From an uncultured Bacteroidia bacterium (GTDB taxonomy: Bacteria; Bacteroidota; Bacteroidia; SpSt-205): a DNA stretch of 8,651 nucleotides. The notes beneath the pieces were generated by a model. That model was not told the origin of the DNA and did not search any database. It saw nothing but the letters and a program-made list of their open reading frames with translations. Location of the stretch: contig CALKJV010000227.1 in NCBI GenBank assembly GCA_937995505.1, positions 1 to 8,651 of the forward strand, written 5' to 3'. Below, one piece after another: positions 1 through 5,727 of the stretch. A program made the position numbers and the translations under genes. Every line of letters begins with the position of its first letter. Position 1 is the first letter of the stretch.

Positions 1-429
1 GGCTACCAGCCCTCTGAGAAAGAAGCAGCGCAGGCCCTCCGCAAAGCCGCTCACAGTCTACGCAGGCACTACGGAACCCTCTATCCCCAATGGCAAGCGG
101 TACTGCGCCATGGCCGAGGCGGCGTAGAAGTAGGCGTAGGCGGATTTCCAGAGTCATTAGAGTCTCGGCATTGGAGATGGGAACCTAAGCTCGGGCGATT
201 TCGGGTTACGGGAGGGGATGGGCTTATCTACTGGGTAGGCTGGCAAGAGGGCCGGCAGCGCATATATGCCATCCAACCCTACGGAGCTAGTGAAGATCCC
301 AAAAGCCCTCATTACACCGACCAGGTACGACCGTTTGCTGAGGGGCGGCTCTTTCCCAGAACCTTAGATTGGGAACAGATCGCTACCCAAGCTAAACGAG
401 TGTATCACCCAAAGGCCAGCTCACACTAA
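1..429 (+). CDS. Penicillin acylase family protein, C-terminal fragment (5' end outside window)
   Basis: The last 142 residues of a larger protein, open from base 1 in frame 1 to TAA at 427-429. I read it as the C-terminal end of the penicillin amidase/acyl-homoserine lactone acylase family, Ntn-hydrolases that cleave amide bonds of acylated substrates, usually after export and autoprocessing. The support is the closing block: GDGLIYWVGW, then a strand reading RQRIYAIQPYGAS, then DPKSPHYTDQ and FAEGRLFPR. This matches the family's terminal pattern of a GG/YG-x-S-x-(N/D)P-x-S-xx-Y motif followed by a W/F-A-x-G-x-Y/F segment. The catalytic N-terminal nucleophile and signal peptide lie upstream, so substrate and activity cannot be judged. 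The gene is convergent with the phosphatase gene on the minus strand and overlaps it by 9 bp. The family call is fairly safe; the specificity is unknown. Confidence 0.72.
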   Translation, partial: GYQPSEKEAAQALRKAAHSLRRHYGTLYPQWQAVLRHGRGGVEVGVGGFPESLESRHWRWEPKLGRFRVTGGDGLIYWVGWQEGRQRIYAIQPYGASEDPKSPHYTDQVRPFAEGRLFPRTLDWEQIATQAKRVYHPKASSH

Positions 430-1218
430 ACCCGCTTCCCGCAAAACCGACTGCACCGCTTGCCAAGCCCAAGGTCCTCCCGCTAAAATGGTACTATTCC
501 AGAGGTGGCCCGCCGCCCCAGAGAACTCCGTGACCTTGCCGCCGGCTTCTTGTACGAGGAGGCTACCCGCAGCGACATCCCAGGGGTTGAGGTCCATCTC
601 AAAAAAGACATCTAAACGCCCCGCAGCCACATAGGCTAAGTCCAGTGCAGCCGATCCCAGGCGGCGCAGCCCTCCAAAGCGCCGCATAACTTCTACCAGG
701 GCTCGGAAGTATTTTTCGGCCCGCTCGGGGTCTCTGTACATAAACCCTGTAACCACGAGGAGCTTGTCGGGGTCGGTAGTTTCGCTTACATGGAGGCGTT
801 CCTGTCCTACGTAAGCGCCTTGGCCCGACACCGCCCAGAAAAGCTCATCTTGTGGCACGGCATACACGACGCCTACGACGGGCTGGCGGCGATACAGCAG
901 GGCTACACTAATCCCAAAAAACGGAATGCCATGCACGAAGTTTTTCGTGCCGTCTAGGGGATCTATCACCCAAAGGAACTCGCTTTCGTGGGCGTGGCCC
1001 CCACTTTCCTCTAAGATGAAGCCGGCTTCAGGGAGAAGGCGGTGACAGCGTTCTTGTAGCATGTGCTCGGCAGTGCGGTCTACATACGAGACAGGGTCAC
1101 GGCTCGTCTTATACTCTGCATCCACGCGCGAGAAGCGAGCCGCTTCTTCCCGCAAATATGCCCCTACTTCTCGGACGCTCTGGAAGAGGCTCTGGAGCGA
1201 AACCACCGTATCAGCCAT
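421..1218 (-). CDS. Inositol monophosphatase family protein (SuhB-like)
   Basis: A 265-residue protein of normal length for the Mg2+-dependent, Li+-sensitive IMPase superfamily, cytoplasmic phosphatases acting on inositol phosphates or similar small phosphate esters. Metal-site motifs are all present: GFILEES (Glu70, Glu71), VIDPLDGTKNF (Asp86, Asp89) and PWDVAAGSLLVQEAGG (Asp214). The family's RRLGSAALDLAYVAAGRLD segment is at 186-204, and DPVSYVDRTAE near 41-51 matches the conserved D-x-V-T-x-x-D helix start. The ATG at 1218 gives an N-terminus of normal length. No Shine-Dalgarno precedes it, and it begins 55 nt inside the end of lnt, so its translation is probably coupled to lnt. The GTG at 1206 is an alternative start. 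SuhB, histidinol-phosphatase (HisN) or another IMPase role cannot be separated by sequence alone, so no symbol is given. Family certain, substrate uncertain. Confidence 0.93.
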   Translation of the reverse strand: MADTVVSLQSLFQSVREVGAYLREEAARFSRVDAEYKTSRDPVSYVDRTAEHMLQERCHRLLPEAGFILEESGGHAHESEFLWVIDPLDGTKNFVHGIPFFGISVALLYRRQPVVGVVYAVPQDELFWAVSGQGAYVGQERLHVSETTDPDKLLVVTGFMYRDPERAEKYFRALVEVMRRFGGLRRLGSAALDLAYVAAGRLDVFFEMDLNPWDVAAGSLLVQEAGGKVTEFSGAAGHLWNSTILAGGPWAWQAVQSVLREAGLV

Positions 1219-2792
1219 AAACTGCCCGCAAAAGTACTCAGGAAAAATAGCCCTAACTCGCCCCAGCGGTAATAGAGGGTAGTAGCTGCGGCGGGTGAGA
1301 CCACTGCTTGCTGCTGCCCATAGGTATCGTAGGGTAGCTCAGCCAGCGGTCTACCCCGACTATCTATCAAGGCCGAAACCCCTGTATTGGCGCTGCGAGC
1401 GATAGGGAGACCGAGGCTCTGCCCAACCAGCCGCCCATAAGTATAGTGCTGCCAGTAGCCCGAGCTTTTTTTCCACCAGCCGTCATTCGTGAGGATAGCC
1501 AGTAAGCCAGGCTGGGAGGGGGTTCGTTCTCGGAGGTCGTGAGCGAAAATGCTCTCATAACAGATAGCCACTACGACGGGAAGGTTGTCAGGGTAAAGCG
1601 GCAAGGGACAGGTAAGCTCTGGCTTGCCAAAGTTGCCAAAGCCGCCCCCAAGGTCAATATTCCAATGCTTGAGGAAGCGCAGCTGCTCTAAATAAGGCAC
1701 TCGCTCCACGAAAGGCACGAGGCGCTTTTTGCGATGCACGAAAAAAGTATCGGGGCGAAAAAGCAGGGCTGCATTGTAGGTTTCTATGCCCCCCCCTTCA
1801 GGGAGCGGCTCAGCGGAAAGGGGCAGCTCTCGCCCTGGCGGTATGTACTGGCGTCCTACGACACCTAAGAGGAGGTTGACCTGATGGCGCTGCACATAAG
1901 CCCACAGCGGGCGCAAGAAGGCCTCTTCTCGGGGGCGGTCTAAAGAAGCAGCCAGCGGTAGGGCAGTTTCGGGCCCTACGATGAGGGCTCCTTGGGGGGG
2001 CTCTTCGGGCAGAAGGGCCAGAAGCCGCTCTAGCTGTACCTCTGGCGGCATTTCGGCGAACTTCACATAGGGGTCAATGTTGGGTTGCAGCACCCACACC
2101 GCTCGGGGGGTAGCGGTAGGAGGAGCAGGCCGAAAAGTCCCTGCAACCAGGGGCAGGCCTACTACCCATAGCCCGAAAGCTATCCCCCGCCAGCGGCCTA
2201 AGGGTTCTACCAGCAGGGCTGCTGCCCCCAAGCTCCAGACAGAAAGCCCCACTGGGCCCAAGAGAGTTCCCAGCTGCCGCCAGAAGCTCCATTCACTCCA
2301 CGCAAAACCCAAAGAAAGCCAGCTCCAAGTGAGCTCCCACCGAAAATGCAGGTACTCAAAAGCCGCCCAAACCGCTACAAAAAGCCAAGCGGAAAACGCC
2401 GTGCGGGTTTGGTGGGCTATCCAGCGGGTCAGCCCGAAGGGAAGGAGCATGAGGAGGGGGTTCACTGTGATGGCGAGGGCGCCAGCGAGGAAGCTCATGA
2501 ACGCTTCCTGCCAGTCAGGGGCGCTGAGGGCGGTAAGGGTAAGCCAGTAGCAGCCAGTGAGATTCCACAATAGAAGAGCCCAGTAGAGGGGGCGGTAGGG
2601 GGAATTGCGTTGAGCGAGCTGCCAAAGAATTGGCCATGCTATCCAGAGTCCCCACGGCAGCGAAAAGGGTGGGAAAGCGAGTCCCAACAGGAGCCCAGCT
2701 AAGGTGGCCGCCTTATAAGGATGGGCGATAGTCTGCGCTTGCCACGAGGAGAACCACCTCTCCGCGTGGCGGATGGGCGCTATAGTGGGCAT
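1164..2792 (-). CDS. lnt: Apolipoprotein N-acyltransferase
   Basis: Lnt is an inner-membrane enzyme that transfers a fatty acyl chain from a phospholipid to the N-terminal cysteine of apolipoproteins, the last step of lipoprotein maturation. The 542 residues show several hydrophobic helices over about 28-220, a nitrilase-like periplasmic domain at about 230-500, and a last hydrophobic helix at about 511-530 followed by a basic tail. The Glu-Lys-Cys triad is readable: Glu275 in VGPETALP, Lys355 in HRKKRLVPFVERVPY and Cys411 in AICYESIF. LTNDGWW (434-440) and ARSANTGVSALID (465-477) are also typical. The ATG at 2792 lies 80 nt inside rsmI. The next conventional start codon I found is a TTG inside the first membrane helix (2687), so the long overlap is likely real. 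The 3' end overlaps the phosphatase gene by 55 nt. An 8-G tract lies in the nitrilase domain. Confidence 0.95.
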   Translation of the reverse strand: MPTIAPIRHAERWFSSWQAQTIAHPYKAATLAGLLLGLAFPPFSLPWGLWIAWPILWQLAQRNSPYRPLYWALLLWNLTGCYWLTLTALSAPDWQEAFMSFLAGALAITVNPLLMLLPFGLTRWIAHQTRTAFSAWLFVAVWAAFEYLHFRWELTWSWLSLGFAWSEWSFWRQLGTLLGPVGLSVWSLGAAALLVEPLGRWRGIAFGLWVVGLPLVAGTFRPAPPTATPRAVWVLQPNIDPYVKFAEMPPEVQLERLLALLPEEPPQGALIVGPETALPLAASLDRPREEAFLRPLWAYVQRHQVNLLLGVVGRQYIPPGRELPLSAEPLPEGGGIETYNAALLFRPDTFFVHRKKRLVPFVERVPYLEQLRFLKHWNIDLGGGFGNFGKPELTCPLPLYPDNLPVVVAICYESIFAHDLRERTPSQPGLLAILTNDGWWKKSSGYWQHYTYGRLVGQSLGLPIARSANTGVSALIDSRGRPLAELPYDTYGQQQAVVSPAAATTLYYRWGELGLFFLSTFAGSLWLIRWFRSRASSRASEK

Positions 2793-3402
2793 ACAACTCA
2801 GCTAAGGTACCGCGACGCACCTCTTCATGGAGTTTGGTAAGCTCACGGGCTACACAGGCCCAGCGGTTTTCTCCCCAGGTTTCTTTGAGCTGTTTGAGTG
2901 TTCGGGTTAGGCGAAGGGGAGATTCGTACCAGATGAGTGTCCGAGGCTCCGCAGCCAGGGCAGCCAAGTAAGCCGCTTGCCCGCGCCTTGGGAAAAATCC
3001 CTCAAAAGCGAAGCGATGCGCCGGCAGCCCGCTTGCCACTAAAGCCACCACGAAGGCGGAAGGCCCTGGAAGCACATGTACAGGTATACCTCGTCGATGG
3101 GCCTCGGTGATGGGAAGGTAGCCCGGGTCCGAAATCCCAGGCGTACCACTATCCGTGAGCAGCCCTACTCGCCACCCTTGCTGTATGGCTTCATCATACA
3201 GGTGCTGGAGAACCCGATGCTCGTTTGCGGCATGTAAGGCTCGCAGGGGCTTAGGAGCAATCCCATAATGCTGCAGGAGCTTCCGGCTCTGGCGGGTGTC
3301 TTCGCACCAGAGCACGTCCATAGCCTTTAGCATCTCGTGCGCTCTGTAAGTGAGGTCGCTGAGATGCCCGATAGGGGTGGGAATGACCCAAAGCCCCTGC
3401 AC
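2713..3402 (-). CDS. rsmI: 16S rRNA (cytidine(1402)-2'-O)-methyltransferase RsmI
   Basis: RsmI methylates the ribose of C1402 in 16S rRNA, in the decoding centre, using S-adenosylmethionine. It belongs to the tetrapyrrole-methylase-fold family. In 229 residues the hallmark motifs occur in order: PTPIGHLSDLT (8-18), CEDTR (33-37), TDSGTPGISDPG (83-94), LPGPSA (111-116), FEGFFPRRG (133-141), ARELTKLHEE (185-194) and GEVVLLV (214-220). It stops soon after the last motif, so it lacks the C-terminal extension of the longer E. coli enzyme. The start is GTG at 3402. This puts the first beta strand at residues 4-8, as expected, and no better upstream start exists before the preceding gene ends at 3411. 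There is no Shine-Dalgarno. It lies 8 nt after the Lrp-like gene, and its last 26 codons overlap lnt in another frame. Confidence 0.96.
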   Translation of the reverse strand: MQGLWVIPTPIGHLSDLTYRAHEMLKAMDVLWCEDTRQSRKLLQHYGIAPKPLRALHAANEHRVLQHLYDEAIQQGWRVGLLTDSGTPGISDPGYLPITEAHRRGIPVHVLPGPSAFVVALVASGLPAHRFAFEGFFPRRGQAAYLAALAAEPRTLIWYESPLRLTRTLKQLKETWGENRWACVARELTKLHEEVRRGTLAELYAHYSAHPPRGEVVLLVASADYRPSL

Positions 3403-3410
3403 AGGAGAGA

Positions 3411-3971
3411 TTATTTGCGCCTACCCTTACCAGAAGAGGGCTTTCCCGAAGGGGTCTTAGACGCACCACCTCGGCCGCCCCCACCTCGGCGCTTGGGGGC
3501 CCAGCCCGCACTCTCCGGCGGAATCGGTACCGCCCGATTGATAGGAGTATCCATTACAAGCTGTGTCTCTACCCGAGCCGCACCCAAGGTCTTCGTGCAA
3601 AACTGCAGAAACTCATGTAAAGCCGATACATCTTGTAAATACACCTGTACTAAGAGGTTTTGCTCCCCAGTCAACACATGAACGGTACTCACTTCGGGGC
3701 GCTGGGCTAAAGCCTTCACAGCTTTATCCACATCAAGGACCTGCATGCGGAGCGTTGCGAAAAGGTTATAGCCTAACTTACGAGGGTCAAGAAGGAGCTG
3801 GGCCCCCTGGATCACCCCCATCTCTCGCAGACGCTGCGTGCGCAAGTACACTGTGCCGACCGAAGTACCAACTATATCCTTCACCTTAGAATACGAGGCT
3901 AAGGGATCTTCGGTCATCGCCACTAGAATTTGGCGATCTAGCAGGTCTAGGTTGTGCTGTCGCTTTCTCAT
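3411..3971 (-). CDS. Lrp/AsnC family transcriptional regulator with a basic Gly-rich C-terminal tail
   Basis: A 186-residue DNA-binding regulator. Residues 8-56 form the family's winged helix-turn-helix: LDLLDRQILVAM, then GTSVGTVYLRTQRLREMGVI leading into the turn. The following LDPRKLGYNLFATL leads into the RAM ligand-binding/oligomerisation domain (about 67-150). Family members are usually about 150-165 residues and end there. This one continues through PPESAGWAPK into a low-complexity tail (160-186) with roughly ten Lys/Arg, a GGGGRGG run and Ser/Pro, and no acidic residue. Such a tail could add nonspecific nucleic-acid binding; that is inference. The ATG at 3971 puts the helix-turn-helix at the normal distance. 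It is first in the minus cluster and divergent from pckA. A dyad at 4021-4032 overlaps its likely promoter, suggesting autoregulation. The effector is unknown, though amino acids are usual for the family. Confidence 0.92.
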   Translation of the reverse strand: MRKRQHNLDLLDRQILVAMTEDPLASYSKVKDIVGTSVGTVYLRTQRLREMGVIQGAQLLLDPRKLGYNLFATLRMQVLDVDKAVKALAQRPEVSTVHVLTGEQNLLVQVYLQDVSALHEFLQFCTKTLGAARVETQLVMDTPINRAVPIPPESAGWAPKRRGGGGRGGASKTPSGKPSSGKGRRK

Positions 3972-4000
3972 ACGCTTATCGGATGTTTAGGGTATTTGCA

Positions 4001-4041
4001 GCAGAAAACAAAAATGACGCCGTAAAGTTACGCATTTCTGC
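4001..4041. repeat. Inverted repeat gcagaaa / tttctgc in the lrp-pckA intergenic region
   Basis: Perfect 7-bp arms at 4001-4007 and 4035-4041 are separated by 27 bp. The similarity extends outward imperfectly: TATTTGCA flanks the left arm and GCATATA the right arm, complementary with one skipped base and one mismatch. The repeat encloses the 12-bp dyad and the candidate lrp -7 box. With its long AT-rich loop it is unlikely to be a terminator. A paired regulator-binding site is more plausible. Confidence 0.4.
4021..4032. promoter_or_regulatory. Dyad cgtaa-ag-ttacg, candidate Lrp/AsnC operator
   Basis: A perfect inverted repeat with 5-bp arms and a 2-bp spacer. It covers the candidate -7 box of the Lrp-like gene and lies about 100 bp upstream of the pckA start. 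Lrp/AsnC dimers typically bind short dyads of about 13-15 bp, and many repress their own promoter, so both size and position fit an autoregulatory site. Chance occurrence of such a short dyad cannot be excluded. Confidence 0.4.
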
Positions 4042-4051
4042 GCATATACAA
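4023..4051 (-). promoter_or_regulatory. Candidate Bacteroidota-type promoter for the Lrp/AsnC gene
   Basis: On the minus strand, TAACTTTA (4030-4023) matches five of the six fixed positions of the Bacteroidota -7 box TAnnTTTG. A TTG (4051-4049) lies 18 nt upstream, within the spacing described for the -33 TTG element. Transcription would start near 4017-4019, giving a 5' untranslated leader of about 47 nt before the ATG at 3971. This is a motif match only; a second weaker box, CATTTTTG, lies just downstream on the same strand. Confidence 0.4.
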
Positions 4052-4070
4052 GGGGATAGCTTTGCATATA
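4042..4070. repeat. Direct repeat gcatata spaced 22 bp
   Basis: GCATATA occurs at 4042-4048 and again at 4064-4070. The start-to-start distance of 22 bp is about two helical turns, so the copies face the same side of the DNA. A related CGCAT also lies at 4031-4035 and 4041-4045, 10 bp apart. Phased half-sites of this kind suit oligomeric regulators such as Lrp proteins. The motif is short and may be chance. Confidence 0.3.
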
Positions 4071-4121
4071 GACCTGCAGAAGCCTTTTCCCCACGCTAGG
4101 GAGTTGTATTCGCGCTTTGCT

Positions 4122-4129
4122 TAATTTTG
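4122..4129 (+). promoter_or_regulatory. pckA: -7 box TAATTTTG upstream of pckA
   Basis: A full match to the Bacteroidota -7 consensus TAnnTTTG. Only 5 nt separate it from the ATG at 4135, so transcription would begin at or within a few bases of that codon. A TTG at 4104-4106 could serve as the -33 element, but its 15-nt spacing is shorter than usual. If the box is used, the pckA transcript is leaderless or nearly so, and the upstream TTG codon at 4117 cannot be the start for that transcript. Confidence 0.5.
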
Positions 4130-4134
4130 CGCTC

Positions 4135-5727
4135 ATGTTTCCCCTCTTATCCAGCCCGCGCAAAAGTAATCTCACCGACACGGTGTATGCTCAGCTCTCG
4201 GTTTCTGAACTGATTGAGCACACGCTTAGAGCAGGCCAAGGGGCCTTAGCCGACAATGGGGCGCTAGTCGTACGCACGGGAGAGTTCACAGGCCGCGCGC
4301 CCAAAGACAAGTTTGTCGTACGCGACAGCTTTACCGAAGACCTCATCTGGTGGGGCGAGATCAATAACCCCCTCCCCGCCGAGAAATTTGAGTGGCTCTA
4401 CCAGCGCATGCGCGCCTACATGCAGAATAAAACCCTCTATATGCGAGATGTATATGCTTGCGCTAGCCCTGACTATCGCCTCCGAGTACGCATCGTCAAC
4501 GAACTCCCCTGGCATAACCTTTTCGTGCGCAGCCTCTTTATTGAACCTGCCCCAGAGGAGCTGGAAAGCTTTGAGCCCGACTACCTAATGCTGGCACTGC
4601 CAAACTTCCGCGCAGAGCCTGCTATTGACGGCACACGCCAGCATAACTTTACTATTCTCAATCTCACGCGCCGCCTTATTCTCATCGGAGGGAGTGCATA
4701 TGCGGGAGAGATGAAAAAGAGCATTTTCACTCTACTCAACTACCTCCTCCCCCAACGCGGGGTGATGCCCATGCACTGCTCAGCCAATATCGGTAAAGGG
4801 GGAGATGTGGCGCTCTTTTTTGGGCTCTCGGGCACCGGCAAAACAACCCTCTCCGCTGACCCCGACCGCTACCTCATCGGCGATGACGAACACGGCTGGG
4901 ACGAAAAAGGTATTTTCAATTTTGAAGGAGGGTGCTACGCTAAGTGCATCAACCTCTCCGCCGAAAAGGAACCCCAAATCTGGGCCGCCATGCGCTACGG
5001 CACCGTCGTAGAGAACGTAACCTTCTATCCCGACACCCGCACTATCAACTACGACGATGCAAGCATCACAGAAAATACCCGGGCAGCCTATCCTCTATCA
5101 TATATACCTGGGGCAGTTATCCCCTCTGTGGGGCCGCATCCCAGACACATATTCTTGCTTACAGCGGATGCTTTTGGCGTCTTACCTCCAATTGCACGCC
5201 TGACGAAAGCCCAAACCATGTATCACTTTCTCTCAGGCTATACAGCCAAAGTCGCCGGCACTGAGGCAGGCATCAAAGAGCCCCAAGCGACCTTCTCGGC
5301 CTGCTTTGGGCAAGCCTTCTTACCGCTGCACCCGACCCGCTACGCCGAACTTTTCGGCGAAAAAATACAGCGCCACCAAGTCCAAGTCTGGCTTATCAAT
5401 ACAGGCTGGACTGGCGGTCCATATGGGGTTGGCAAGCGAATGCCCCTACCCTATACCCGAGCCATGATCAAAGCCGCCTTAGAAGGCCAGCTGGATCACG
5501 TCCCCTACCAAACCGAGCCTATCTTCGGCTTAGCTATCCCTACCCAAGTGCCCGGCGTGCCTACGGAATACCTTTTCCCTCGCAATACTTGGCCTGACCC
5601 TACTCACTATGACAAGCAGGCGGCCCACCTTGCTCAGCTTTTCCGACAGAATTTTGAGAAGTACGCCGACTTTGCCTCTGAGGAGATTCGCAGCGCCCAA
5701 CCCAATCCCGAAGCCGTAGCCTACTAA
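4135..5727 (+). CDS. pckA: Phosphoenolpyruvate carboxykinase (ATP)
   Basis: Converts oxaloacetate and ATP to phosphoenolpyruvate, CO2 and ADP, the first committed step of gluconeogenesis, in the cytoplasm. The 530-residue length is normal. Numbered from the ATG at 4135, the motifs are RTGEFTGRAPKDK (47-59, substrate Arg54), YAGEMKK (189-195), MHCSANIG (213-220, metal-binding His214), P-loop GLSGTGKTTLS (230-240, Lys236), IGDDEHGWD (248-256, Asp251), ENTRAAYP (313-320, Arg316) and GYTAKVAGTE (368-377). These cover the E. coli active-site residues. The P-loop with the GDDEHGWD block marks the ATP-dependent class. A TTG at 4117 in the same frame would add six residues. I prefer the ATG because family N-termini begin about there and the -7 box overlaps the extra codons. 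It is first in the plus cluster, divergent from the Lrp-like regulator, and its TAA abuts the uvrA ATG. Confidence 0.97.
   Translation: MFPLLSSPRKSNLTDTVYAQLSVSELIEHTLRAGQGALADNGALVVRTGEFTGRAPKDKFVVRDSFTEDLIWWGEINNPLPAEKFEWLYQRMRAYMQNKTLYMRDVYACASPDYRLRVRIVNELPWHNLFVRSLFIEPAPEELESFEPDYLMLALPNFRAEPAIDGTRQHNFTILNLTRRLILIGGSAYAGEMKKSIFTLLNYLLPQRGVMPMHCSANIGKGGDVALFFGLSGTGKTTLSADPDRYLIGDDEHGWDEKGIFNFEGGCYAKCINLSAEKEPQIWAAMRYGTVVENVTFYPDTRTINYDDASITENTRAAYPLSYIPGAVIPSVGPHPRHIFLLTADAFGVLPPIARLTKAQTMYHFLSGYTAKVAGTEAGIKEPQATFSACFGQAFLPLHPTRYAELFGEKIQRHQVQVWLINTGWTGGPYGVGKRMPLPYTRAMIKAALEGQLDHVPYQTEPIFGLAIPTQVPGVPTEYLFPRNTWPDPTHYDKQAAHLAQLFRQNFEKYADFASEEIRSAQPNPEAVAY

Noticed and set aside
2077..2550. 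157-codon open frame on the + strand, antisense to lnt
   Set aside because: Lnt on the opposite strand is unmistakable, with its triad intact. The antisense product is Arg/Ser/Ala-rich without a recognisable domain, as expected of a shadow frame in GC-rich DNA.
421..3402. rsmI plus a SuhB-like phosphatase as a dedicated rRNA-maturation operon
   Set aside because: SuhB has a role in rRNA transcription in E. coli, but the phosphatase here is identifiable only to family level and lnt sits between the two genes, so the link is too weak to claim.
4001..4041. The gcagaaa/tttctgc inverted repeat as a rho-independent terminator or small RNA
   Set aside because: It lies between two divergent starts, has a 27-nt loop and AT-rich arms, and lacks a following T-tract, so nothing needs terminating there.
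4117..4134. TTG at 4117 as the pckA start
   Set aside because: It would add six residues encoded by the -7 box itself. The ATG at 4135 gives a normal N-terminus.
3987..4181. 64-codon minus-strand frame spanning the lrp-pckA intergenic region
   Set aside because: It begins inside pckA and covers the promoter elements. The product has no recognisable features, and the region is better explained as regulatory DNA.
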